DNA of 6,352 bases from an uncultured Burkholderiales bacterium. GTDB lineage: Bacteria > Pseudomonadota > Gammaproteobacteria > Burkholderiales > Burkholderiaceae. The notes beneath the pieces are model-generated. The model worked only from the letters and a program-made list of their open reading frames with translations. It had not been told where the DNA came from and did not search any database. Every line of letters begins with the position of its first letter. Position 1 is the first letter of the stretch. The translations under genes were made by a program, and so were the position numbers. This document shows, piece by piece, positions 1 to 5,860 of the stretch. The stretch spans positions 1 to 6,352 of the forward strand of contig CAMLJY010000170.1 in the NCBI GenBank assembly GCA_946480465.1, read 5' to 3'.

Positions 1-138
1 GGATCGACCCGAGGGGCAGGCAGTACCCGCCTTTGCGTTGTCGCGGAAGAGCAGCGGCTCGGGGCGCGGGCGGCGTGCGTGTGGCTTGTGGCTTGTGGCT
101 TGTGGCATGCAGCGTGCGCGCGCGTCTTCGCGAAGCCG
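1..138. other. Non-coding flank with no assignable gene
   Basis: No recognisable protein is seen here. Short open stretches exist in several frames, but none has a start with a ribosome site or a familiar motif. The segment contains the heptamer repeat at 81-108. It also has a 10-bp palindrome, CTTCGCGAAG, at 126-135, three bases past the stop of the leftward activator gene. No T-run follows the palindrome, so it is not a convincing terminator. Bases 1-80 could be the end of a neighbouring gene cut by the window edge, but I cannot support one. Confidence 0.4.
81..108. repeat. Heptanucleotide tandem repeat (GTGGCTT)x3 plus one variant unit
   Basis: Three perfect GTGGCTT units at 81-101 are followed by GTGGCAT at 102-108. 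The array begins 31 bases beyond the stop codon of the leftward sigma-54 activator gene, so it lies outside that gene. It is a simple sequence repeat prone to slipped-strand change. A second heptamer array (GGCCGAT) occurs at the other end of the window. Confidence 0.85.
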
Positions 139-1179
139 CTAAGGCGCCGGCGCCCGGCCGATGCCGTGCTTCTTCAGCAGCTTGCCGAAGGCGCGGCGCT
201 CCTTGCCGGCGAGCTGCGCGGCGCGGGTCACGTTGCCGTTGGTCTCGCGCATCACGTGCAGCAGGTAGTCGCGCTCGAAGCGCTGCACCGCTTCGGCCTT
301 GGCATGCCGGAAGCACGCCACCGGCGGCCCCGCCGGCGCGGTGGGTAGGCCGGGCGCACTGGGCGCACTGGGCGAGCCGGGCGGCGGCGCCAGTCCGTCG
401 TCATGCGTGATCAGGTCGCCGCTGCTCATCAGGAAGCGGCGATGCACCCAGTTCTCGAGTTCCCGCACGTTGCCCGGCCAGGCATGACGGTGCATCCACC
501 GCACCGTGTCCGAATGGATGTCGCGCTCGGGGCCGCCGTAGCGCGATCGGAGCCGGGCCACGAAGTGCCGCGCGAGCAGCTCCACGTCCTCGGCCCGTTC
601 CCGCAACGGCGGCAGCACCAGGAACAGGATCTTCAGCCGGTACAGCAGGTCGGAACGGAATTCGCGCCGCGCCACCAGCGCATCCAGCGGCTGGTTGGTC
701 GCGGCGACCAGGCGGGCGTCCGTGCACTGGTCGCGCGTGGTGCCCACCGGCCGGTAGCGCTGGTCCTGCAGAAAACGCAGCAGCGTGACCTGGGCCTTCG
801 GACTCAGCGCGTCCACCTCGTCGAGAAACAGCGTGCCTCCGCGTGCCTCCGCGACCAGCCCGCGGCGGGATTGCCGCGCGTCGGTGAAAGCGCCCCGCTC
901 CACGCCGAACAGCTCGCTCTCGATCAGCCCCTCCGGCAGCGCGCCGCAGTTCACCGGCACGAAAGGACCGGCGCGGCGCGGCCCACCGTAGTGGATGGCG
1001 CGCGCAGCCACCTCCTTGCCGCTGCCGGTCTCGCCCTCGATCAGGGCCGGCGCCTCGCTGGCGGCGATGCAGGCCAGCTGGTCCAGCATCGCGCAGTGCG
1101 CCGCGGAGCAACCGACGATCTGGGCGGCAACCTGCGACCAGACGTCGGACGGGTCGCCAGGAAGCGGACGGCGAGTCAT
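139..1179 (-). CDS. Sigma-54-dependent activator, PspF-like (no receiver domain), Fis-type HTH
   Basis: A 346-residue bacterial enhancer-binding protein that would use ATP to remodel sigma-54 RNA polymerase at -24/-12 promoters. The AAA+ domain starts almost at once (residues 18-250). It has Walker A GETGSGKE (49-56), the sigma-54 contact loop as GAFTDA (96-101) rather than GAFTGA, Walker B GGTLFLDEVD (114-123), sensor I around AATN (159-162), arginine-finger region FRSDLLYRL (174-182) and WPGNVREL (234-241). A Pro/Ala/Ser linker (264-287) leads to a Fis-type helix-turn-helix (about 314-340, NVTRAAQLAGKERR). Only about 20 residues precede the ATPase, so there is no receiver, GAF or PAS domain. 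This is the PspF/HrpR arrangement, whose members are controlled by partner proteins or by expression level. ATG at 1179 is chosen; GTG at 1212 with GAGGA five bases upstream is a real alternative. The frame stays open to 1896, but that extension has no family similarity and I read it as fortuitous. The target genes are unknown. Confidence 0.93.
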   Translation of the reverse strand: MTRRPLPGDPSDVWSQVAAQIVGCSAAHCAMLDQLACIAASEAPALIEGETGSGKEVAARAIHYGGPRRAGPFVPVNCGALPEGLIESELFGVERGAFTDARQSRRGLVAEARGGTLFLDEVDALSPKAQVTLLRFLQDQRYRPVGTTRDQCTDARLVAATNQPLDALVARREFRSDLLYRLKILFLVLPPLRERAEDVELLARHFVARLRSRYGGPERDIHSDTVRWMHRHAWPGNVRELENWVHRRFLMSSGDLITHDDGLAPPPGSPSAPSAPGLPTAPAGPPVACFRHAKAEAVQRFERDYLLHVMRETNGNVTRAAQLAGKERRAFGKLLKKHGIGRAPAP

Positions 1180-1188
1180 CGTCCGAGC

Positions 1189-1217
1189 ACTGTAGGCGCC
1201 GCCCGCCCGCACTTCAA
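1189..1217 (-). promoter_or_regulatory. Candidate sigma-70 promoter of the sigma-54 activator gene
   Basis: On the minus strand, TTGAAG (1217-1212) and TACAGT (1194-1189) are separated by 17 bases, with four of six consensus matches in each box. Transcription would begin about 3 bases before the ATG at 1179, giving an essentially leaderless mRNA. This model conflicts with the alternative GTG start at 1212, which would need a promoter further upstream. This is a motif match only. Confidence 0.35.
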
Positions 1218-1404
1218 TCCTCAGCCCTGCCGAAGAACGGCCACAGGTGGTAACACGATATTGACGCGGAGAGCGGCACCGACCGTGGCCTCCCGGTGGC
1301 CGCGATCCCGCCGCATCGCCCGCAGCGCATTCGCGCCGGACTGCCACGCCGGATGTCGGAAGCCGACCCGGCCCACTACCGCCAGGAAACCGCAACCGAT
1401 CGAC

Positions 1405-1558
1405 CGCCTCGAGCGGGGCGGCCACGACCTGGTGAAGATCCACGCCGCCTGCCACGCGGCGCTGGCCACCGCGGGCCAGCCAGCTGGGACCGCGCACCGT
1501 GACCATCGTGGCCGACGAGGCGCGCACCGTCAGCATGGCCAACCTCTTCAAGGCGTGA
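1405..1558 (+). pseudogene. Relic of a pyruvate dehydrogenase E1-like gene (AceE/MdeB type), frameshifted and internally deleted
   Basis: Two adjacent segments in different frames resemble parts of the homodimeric 2-oxoacid dehydrogenase E1 (thiamine diphosphate dependent). Segment one (1405-1482) reads RLERGGHDLVKIHAA...AGQP, like the AceE stretch LNRGGHDPKKIYAAF...KG. Segment two (1484-1555, next frame) reads RTVTIVADEART...MANLFKA, like AceE RLVPIIADEARTFGMEGLF, and ends at TGA 1556-1558. In full-length AceE, as I recall the sequence, these stretches lie about 130 residues apart, so the DNA between them has been lost and the frame shifted at about 1482. No other part of the roughly 890-residue enzyme is visible nearby. 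It cannot make an active enzyme. The match rests on remembered family motifs. The two pieces occurring in the correct order and orientation makes chance unlikely. The remnant lies between the activator and the ktr operon, both of which look intact. Confidence 0.65.
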
Positions 1559-1650
1559 TCGCATCTTTCGCGCATATCGTCCCGGTCTGCCCGCCTGTCC
1601 GGGGCAAACCGGGCGCGCGAGGCGACCCGTTCATCCGGCTGCCGAGCATC

Positions 1651-1680
1651 TCGAACCGGGCGCGGGGCGCTCACTACAAT
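1651..1680 (+). promoter_or_regulatory. Candidate sigma-70 promoter of the ktrB-ktrA operon
   Basis: TACAAT at 1675-1680 matches five of six -10 consensus bases and sits in the CTACAAT context common in high-GC betaproteobacteria. The -35 region is weak: TCGAAC at 1651-1656 with an 18-base spacer is the best candidate. Transcription starting at about 1687 would leave a leader of roughly 22 bases before the ATG at 1709. Confidence 0.45.
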
Positions 1681-1692
1681 CGCGGCCCCGCG
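1661..1692. promoter_or_regulatory. Perfect 8-bp inverted repeat bracketing the ktrB -10 box
   Basis: CGCGGGGC at 1661-1668 is the exact reverse complement of GCCCCGCG at 1685-1692. The 16 bases between them contain the TACAAT box. The placement would suit an operator that blocks promoter access. In GC-rich DNA an 8-bp GC-only inverted repeat can also arise by chance, so the regulatory role is inference. Confidence 0.35.
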
Positions 1693-1708
1693 ATGCTCGC
1701 CCTCTTGC

Positions 1709-3037
1709 ATGCGAACCCTGCTGAACCCGACGCGCGCCGTCGCGCTGGGCTTCCTGTTGACCATCATCGCCGGCACCCTGCTGCTGATGCTGCCCGCGGC
1801 GCGCGCCGAGGCCGGCGGCGCCCCGTGGCTCACCGCGCTGTTCACGGCGGTGTCGGCGGTGTGCGTGACCGGGCTCGCGGTCGTGGACACCGGCACCTAC
1901 TGGTCCGGCTTCGGCCAGGTCGTCATCCTCGCGCTGTTCCAGTTCGGTGGCTTCGGCATGATGACGGCGGCGACGCTGCTCGGATTGATGGTGAACCGGT
2001 CGCTGCGCCTGCGCACTCGGCTCGTCACCCAGGTCGAGACACACGCGGTCGGCCTCGGCGATGTGGGCAGCGTGGCGCGCCTGGTGCTGGTGGTCACGAT
2101 CGCCTCCGAGGCGCTCGTGGCGTTGCTGCTCACCGTGCGCTTGCATGCGGCGCACGGGCTGCCTTGGGCTGACTCGGCGTGGAGCGGGCTCTTCCACGCG
2201 GTTTCCGCGTTCAACAATGCGGGCTTCTCGATCCACGGCGACAGCCTCATGCGCTACGCCACCGACGCGTGGGTGCTGCTGCCGGTGATGGCCGCGATCG
2301 TCGTCGGCGGCATCGGCTTCCCGGTCATGCACGACCTGCGCGCACGCTGGCGCGACCCCAGACACTGGTCACTGCACACGAAGCTCACGCTGTGGGGCAG
2401 CGTGCTGCTGCTGGCACTCGGCTTCATCGCCTTCGGCTGGTACGAGTGGGACAACCCGAAGACCTTCGGCCCGCTGGCCACCGCGGACAAGCTGCTGGGC
2501 GCCGCATTCGCATCGGTGTCGGCGCGCACGGCCGGTTTCAACGCAATTGACATCGGCGCCATGACGCGCGAGAGCTGGGCGCTGCACTACCTGCTGATGT
2601 TCGTCGGCGCCGGCAGCGCCGGCACGGCGGGCGGCGTGAAGGTGGGCACCTTCGCGGTGCTGATCCTCCTCGTGATCGCCGAAGTACGCGGCCACACGGA
2701 CACCGAGGCTTTCGGCCGCCGGATTTCTGCCGGTTCCCAGCGGCAGGCCATCACCGTGCTGGTCCTCGGGAGCAGCATGGTGGTGATGGGCACGATGGTA
2801 TTGCTCAGCGGCTCGGCGCTGCCGACCGACCAGGTGATCTTCGAGGTGATCTCGGCCTTCGGCACCGTCGGCTTGTCCACGGGCATCACCGCCCAGCTGC
2901 CGCCCGCCGGCCAGCTCATGCTGATCCTGCTGATGTACGTCGGCCGGGTCGGCACGATCACGCTCGCGGCCTCGCTCGCCCTCGGCGAGCGGCGCATGAC
3001 CTACCGCTACCCTGAGGAGCATCCGATTGTTGGGTAA
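1709..3037 (+). CDS. ktrB: KtrB/TrkH-family potassium uptake channel subunit
   Basis: A 442-residue inner-membrane protein that conducts K+ inward as part of a Ktr/Trk complex. It shows the four repeated M1-P-M2 units of the superfamily, each with its selectivity-filter glycine: CVTGLA (G55), NNAGFS (G172), RTAGFN (G276) and TVGLST (G388). A Gly/Ala-rich stretch at 300-313 (GAGSAGTAGGVKVG) corresponds to the flexible intramembrane gate loop after the third pore helix. YVGRVG (410-415) holds the conserved arginine (R413) of the last unit. The length, and the first helix starting at residue 8, resemble KtrB rather than the longer TrkH with two extra N-terminal helices. Charged cytoplasmic links occur at 96-120 and 207-226. 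The start ATG has only weak Shine-Dalgarno sequence, but it is well placed below the candidate promoter. The gene overlaps the gating subunit gene by 11 bp. Ktr systems are often Na+-dependent; whether this one is cannot be read from the sequence. Confidence 0.95.
   Translation: MRTLLNPTRAVALGFLLTIIAGTLLLMLPAARAEAGGAPWLTALFTAVSAVCVTGLAVVDTGTYWSGFGQVVILALFQFGGFGMMTAATLLGLMVNRSLRLRTRLVTQVETHAVGLGDVGSVARLVLVVTIASEALVALLLTVRLHAAHGLPWADSAWSGLFHAVSAFNNAGFSIHGDSLMRYATDAWVLLPVMAAIVVGGIGFPVMHDLRARWRDPRHWSLHTKLTLWGSVLLLALGFIAFGWYEWDNPKTFGPLATADKLLGAAFASVSARTAGFNAIDIGAMTRESWALHYLLMFVGAGSAGTAGGVKVGTFAVLILLVIAEVRGHTDTEAFGRRISAGSQRQAITVLVLGSSMVVMGTMVLLSGSALPTDQVIFEVISAFGTVGLSTGITAQLPPAGQLMLILLMYVGRVGTITLAASLALGERRMTYRYPEEHPIVG
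3014..3019 (+). promoter_or_regulatory. Ribosome binding site for ktrA inside the end of ktrB
   Basis: GAGGAG lies within the last codons of ktrB, seven bases upstream of the TTG at 3027 and ten upstream of a second in-frame TTG at 3030. It is the main evidence for a TTG start, because no ATG or GTG is available before the conserved nucleotide-binding fold. Confidence 0.7.
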
Positions 3038-3725
3038 ATTGTTCACCGAACAGTACGCGTTCTCGCAGGGCGACAGCGTGGTCGTGGTCGGCCTCGGCCG
3101 CTTTGGCGGCGCGGTGGCGAACTCCCTGATGGAACTCGGCCATGACGTGATGGGCATCGACAGCCGCGAAGCGCAGGTGCAGGCCTGGGCTGACCGGCTC
3201 ACCCATGCCGTGCAGGCCGACGCCACCAACGTGACGGTCATGCGGCAGCTCGGCGTGGCCGACTTCGCCCACGCCATCGTCGGCATCGGAGACGACCTGG
3301 CCGCGAGCCTGATGACCGTCATGGCACTGACCGAGCTGGAGATCAAGGACATCTGGGTCAAGGCGATGAATCCCGAGCACGGGCGTATCGCGCAGCGAAT
3401 CGGCGCGCACCACGTGGTCTATCCCGAAGCCGATATGGGCGAGCGTGTTGCGCACCTGATCAGCGGCCGCATGATCGATTTCATCGAGTTCGACGACGGC
3501 TTCGCGATCGCAAAGACCGCCGCTCCGGCAATGGCGCAGAACCGAACGCTGGCCGAGTCTCGGGTCCGCGAGCGCTTCGGCATCACCGTGGTGGGTGTGA
3601 AGCGCCTGAACGAAGACTTCCGCTACGCGACGCCCGAAACCCGCATCCTTCCGGGCGACCTGTTGATCGTGTCAGGCCCGACGAAGAAGGTCGAGCACTT
3701 CGCCGCCCAGGCAGCGAAACGCTGA
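3027..3725 (+). CDS. ktrA: KtrA/TrkA-family potassium channel gating subunit (RCK)
   Basis: A 232-residue cytoplasmic regulator that should assemble as a ring beneath KtrB and gate it in response to bound nucleotide (ATP/ADP, NAD(H) in the family). The RCK-N Rossmann fold spans about 16-140. It has the glycine motif GLGRFGG (G22, G24, G27) after strand SVVVVG, the acidic residue D45 in GID at the end of the second strand, and the family stretch IGAHHVVYPEADMGERVAHL near 126-145. An RCK-C (TrkA-C) domain follows (about 150-225), ending with GDLLIVSG. A single RCK unit and this length fit KtrA; classical TrkA has two units and is about twice as long. The TTG start is supported by GAGGAG seven bases upstream, and TTG at 3030 is equally possible. 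Translation is probably coupled to ktrB, whose stop lies inside this gene. No clear terminator follows. Confidence 0.94.
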   Translation: MLGKLFTEQYAFSQGDSVVVVGLGRFGGAVANSLMELGHDVMGIDSREAQVQAWADRLTHAVQADATNVTVMRQLGVADFAHAIVGIGDDLAASLMTVMALTELEIKDIWVKAMNPEHGRIAQRIGAHHVVYPEADMGERVAHLISGRMIDFIEFDDGFAIAKTAAPAMAQNRTLAESRVRERFGITVVGVKRLNEDFRYATPETRILPGDLLIVSGPTKKVEHFAAQAAKR

Positions 3726-3945
3726 GGACGACGAGGGCGGCAAGTGAAGGTACTCAGCCGGTGGCGTGCACAGCGCCGACGACTGCTCTAACAGCCATCG
3801 TTGCCACGCCGGCCTCATGGTGGTCACGATCAGCAAGACACGGTCATCGCGGAGGTAGTAGCGTGTGATCGACTCGTCCAGGTCGAGCGCCCCGAGTGCG
3901 CGCCGGTTGCCCCTGGCGCACACCAGCCCAAGGAGCCAAGGAACC

Positions 3946-4443
3946 GTGAACATGCAAGCCACCGCCGCGGGACCGAACCCCGCCCCTGCCGACAACTCGT
4001 CCACAACCAAGATCAGCGGCCACTGCCTCTGCGGCGCCGTGACGATCACCGTGGACGGCCAGCACGACCCGCGCGTGGGCGCGTGCCACTGCCGGATGTG
4101 CCAGCGCTGGACCGGCGGCCTGTTCCTGTGCTTCCACGCCAAAGCCTCCGCCGTCACCATCACGGGCGAAGTCACGCGCTACCGCTCCTCCGCCTTCGCC
4201 GAGCGCGCCTTCTGCCCGCGCTGCGGCTCGCACCTGTGGTTCAACGACATCCCCGAAGGCGGCGAGGCCGAGCACTACGAGCTGATGCCCGGCCTTTTCG
4301 ACGCCGCCCGCTCCTGGCCCCTGCGGTCCGAGATCTACACCGACCGGGCGCTGGCCAGCGTCCATCTGGCCGGAGACCACAAGCGCAAGACCCGCGCCGA
4401 GTACGAGGCCACCAACCCGTTCATCGAAGGCGACCTGGAATGA
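3946..4443 (+). CDS. GFA-family zinc-binding protein
   Basis: A small protein (165 residues from GTG 3946, 163 from ATG 3952) of the family named after the glutathione-dependent formaldehyde-activating enzyme, which binds zinc through seven cysteines. All seven are present, numbered from the ATG: HCLCG (C25, C27), ACHCRMC (C45, C47, C50) and FCPRCG (C88, C91). This is the usual GFA order, and the length is close to that of single-domain members. Most bacterial GFA proteins are not proven formaldehyde enzymes, so the substrate is open. Formaldehyde or glutathione adduct handling is only a family association, and no formaldehyde dehydrogenase gene lies nearby. AAGGAG (3930-3935) sits ten bases before the GTG, and AAGGA (3938-3942) nine before the ATG, so either start works. 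An in-frame ATG at 3865 lacks similarity and a ribosome site. The gene ends 19 bases from the convergent CYTH gene. Confidence 0.92.
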   Translation: MNMQATAAGPNPAPADNSSTTKISGHCLCGAVTITVDGQHDPRVGACHCRMCQRWTGGLFLCFHAKASAVTITGEVTRYRSSAFAERAFCPRCGSHLWFNDIPEGGEAEHYELMPGLFDAARSWPLRSEIYTDRALASVHLAGDHKRKTRAEYEATNPFIEGDLE

Positions 4444-4462
4444 CCGGATAGGGGCGTGGCAA

Positions 4463-4954
4463 TCAGGCTGGCGCGACGGAAGCCGCCGCGGCGAGCCGAA
4501 AGCCTGAATGCAGATCGCCCCCCGTGACCTCCATGCCGACGAAGGGAGGCGGCCGATAGGCATGCGCCTGCGCTTTGGAATCGAATTCGACTTCGAAGGT
4601 GGCAAACGGATGAGCCGGCGACTGGTAGACATCCAGCGAGCCCCCAGCAACGGACCGGCGCTCCTTCATGGCCCGATGGCCAGGTAGCCTGGAAAGCAGC
4701 GCGTGCTCGGCCGGATCAAGGTAGACGCTCACGGCCGGTTCCTCGCCCGGGGACGAGGATTCGTACTTCTTCCCGAGCTTGAAGATCGCCTCTCTCCCGT
4801 CTTCCCGCACCGCGCGCAGCCGAAGCCTCGTCCCGATGAGGTACAGGTCTTCGATGGTTCGCCGGCGCTCGAATGCGAGGCCCCGGGCAGTCTCGAGCGG
4901 CACGAGCCAGCGCCGTTCAAGCTCCACGGCGGCGTACTTGGGCGATTCACTCAT
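4463..4954 (-). CDS. CYTH domain (triphosphate tunnel metalloenzyme) protein
   Basis: A 163-residue protein of the CYTH/TTM superfamily, which forms an eight-stranded tunnel that binds triphosphates and divalent metal. Characterised short bacterial members are tripolyphosphatases, and others are class IV adenylate cyclases. The N-terminal signature ExExK/R appears as VELERRWLV (E11, E13, R15). Further family positions are the basic strand TRLRLR (42-47), FKLGKKY (58-64), KERR (97-100), DVY (108-110), the acidic pair in FEVEFD (E121, E123) and the closing G-M-E-V-T (140-144). The length fits single-domain bacterial TTMs. GGAAAG (minus strand, 4964-4959) lies four bases before the ATG. The gene converges on the GFA gene. 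About 295 bases separate it from the hemerythrin gene upstream, so it probably has its own promoter, though I see no convincing -35/-10 pair. Which triphosphate it uses cannot be told from sequence. Confidence 0.92.
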   Translation of the reverse strand: MSESPKYAAVELERRWLVPLETARGLAFERRRTIEDLYLIGTRLRLRAVREDGREAIFKLGKKYESSSPGEEPAVSVYLDPAEHALLSRLPGHRAMKERRSVAGGSLDVYQSPAHPFATFEVEFDSKAQAHAYRPPPFVGMEVTGGDLHSGFRLAAAASVAPA

Positions 4955-5249
4955 GGTGCTTTCCGCTATCCCGGTCTACAGGAATTCGGCCCGAACCGAT
5001 CCCCGTCGATCGGCGTGATGGTGGCCCCGCGATCGCTCTTTGCGATTTTGACGTGGGACGCGCTCGCCGGACCGCCAGGCCGGATGGTGTCCACGGCCCT
5101 TCGATCCAACGCGTCCACGCCGGCACCCACCCGCAACTGGCGGCACCTGACTCAGCGGCCGATCGCCGGCTTCACCGCCCCCAGCCAGACCTCGCCAAGC
5201 CCCGCCGCAAGCAGCCCTTCAGCCCCTTCATCCCCTTCAGGCGCCCTCC
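4955..5249. other. Intergenic region between the CYTH and hemerythrin genes
   Basis: No supported gene is seen. Open frames on both strands translate to low-complexity Pro/Ser/Ala-rich sequence typical of GC-rich non-coding DNA. It must hold the start signals of the leftward CYTH gene, but no convincing promoter boxes are visible. The right end carries the small tandem repeat at 5214-5239. Confidence 0.5.
5214..5239. repeat. Short tandem repeat, three CCCCTTCA-type units
   Basis: Units GCCCTTCA (5214-5221), GCCCCTTCA (5222-5230) and TCCCCTTCA (5231-5239) follow head to tail, ten bases beyond the hemerythrin stop codon. The array is small and imperfect, and no function is evident. Confidence 0.6.
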
Positions 5250-5837
5250 TCAGCCCACGCGCCCGCCCGAGCCCTTGCCCGGCGTGCCGCGCTCGGCATG
5301 CCGGCGGGCCGCCATCTCGCGCCCCATTTCCATCCGCGCGGGGCCGCGCAGCTGTGCGCGGGCTTGGGGGTAGACGATGGATTCCTCGAGCGCGATGTGG
5401 TCGCGCAGCAGCGCGGCGAACACGTCGGCCGTGGCGCGCAGGGTCTCGAGGTCACTGAAGGACTGGCCGGCGGCCACGGCCGACAGCAGGGGCTGCAGCT
5501 CCATCCAGTCCACCTCCAGCCACCGGTGGTCCTGCTGCAGGCGCTCCACCTCGTGCACCAGGTCGGCGTCGCCGCTGGCCAGGAGTTGCGGGAACACGTG
5601 GCGTTCCTCGTCCTGGTGGTGCTGGCGCACGGTCTCGGAGAAGAACGAAACGATCTGCGCCGCCAGCGCCCGTGCTTCGGCCCCCGCGCCCGCGCCGTCC
5701 AGCTGGTGGATCAGCGCGGCGAGCTGGCCAAGTGCCAGGTGGATGCGTTCGTGGCAGTCGTCCAGCAGGTCGAAACCATCGTGGCCGCCGGGCTGGGCGG
5801 CTCGACGGGCGGAGAAGGCGGTGGTGGGGGCAGGCAT
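5250..5837 (-). CDS. Hemerythrin-like (HHE) domain protein
   Basis: A 195-residue soluble protein expected to form a four-helix bundle with a non-haem diiron site, used in this family for O2 or NO sensing, storage or iron handling. Candidate iron ligands fall at the expected helix positions: H29 (DDCHERIH), the HHxxEE motif at 73-78 (QHHQDEERHVFP), H104 (QQDHRW) and HxxxE at 147-151 (RDHIALEES). The domain covers about 22-160. The tail (162-195) is Arg/Gly/Ala-rich with no recognisable domain. The start at 5837 is well supported by AAGGAG (minus strand 5850-5845) seven bases upstream. The preceding Hpt frame ends 23 bases before this start on the same strand, so the two are probably cotranscribed. 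Hemerythrins do occur near signalling proteins, which would suit an oxygen- or NO-linked role, but that is inference. Confidence 0.93.
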   Translation of the reverse strand: MPAPTTAFSARRAAQPGGHDGFDLLDDCHERIHLALGQLAALIHQLDGAGAGAEARALAAQIVSFFSETVRQHHQDEERHVFPQLLASGDADLVHEVERLQQDHRWLEVDWMELQPLLSAVAAGQSFSDLETLRATADVFAALLRDHIALEESIVYPQARAQLRGPARMEMGREMAARRHAERGTPGKGSGGRVG

Positions 5838-5844
5838 GGTCGGG

Positions 5845-5850
5845 CTCCTT
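5845..5850 (-). promoter_or_regulatory. Ribosome binding site of the hemerythrin-like gene
   Basis: AAGGAG on the minus strand, seven bases before the ATG at 5837 and lying between the Hpt stop codon and the hemerythrin start. It fixes the start of the hemerythrin-like protein. Confidence 0.8.
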
Positions 5851-5860
5851 CATGCGCAGC

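Noticed and set aside
126..135. Palindrome CTTCGCGAAG as an intrinsic terminator of the activator gene
   Set aside because: The stem is only five base pairs with no loop bases, and no T-run follows on the minus strand.
1351..1400. Further E1-like sequence (RRMSEADPAHYRQ) just before the relic
   Set aside because: It only loosely recalls E1 sequence, its spacing to the GGHD block does not fit the enzyme, and it lies in another frame, so chance is the simpler reading.
1701..1715. Possible sigma-54 -12 element (TTGCA) upstream of ktrB
   Set aside because: No matching GG-containing -24 element lies at the required distance, and the TTGCA overlaps the start codon.
1180..1896. Extension of the sigma-54 activator frame by 239 residues to an ATG at 1896
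   Set aside because: The extension runs antisense through ktrB and its promoter, has low-complexity GC-driven composition and no sensor-domain motif. The AAA+ homology begins only after 1179.
403..2172. Plus-strand open frame of 589 codons antisense to the activator gene and overlapping ktrB
   Set aside because: A GC-rich shadow frame. Most of it is the complement of the activator. The only meaningful part is the short E1-like stretch near 1405-1482, annotated separately as a relic.
2369..3361. Minus-strand open frame of 330 codons opposite ktrB and ktrA
   Set aside because: It lies antisense to two clearly identified genes, with His/Arg/Gln-rich composition typical of a shadow frame and no domain motif.
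4444..4462. Bidirectional terminator between the convergent GFA and CYTH genes
   Set aside because: The 19-base gap contains no inverted repeat and no T-run.
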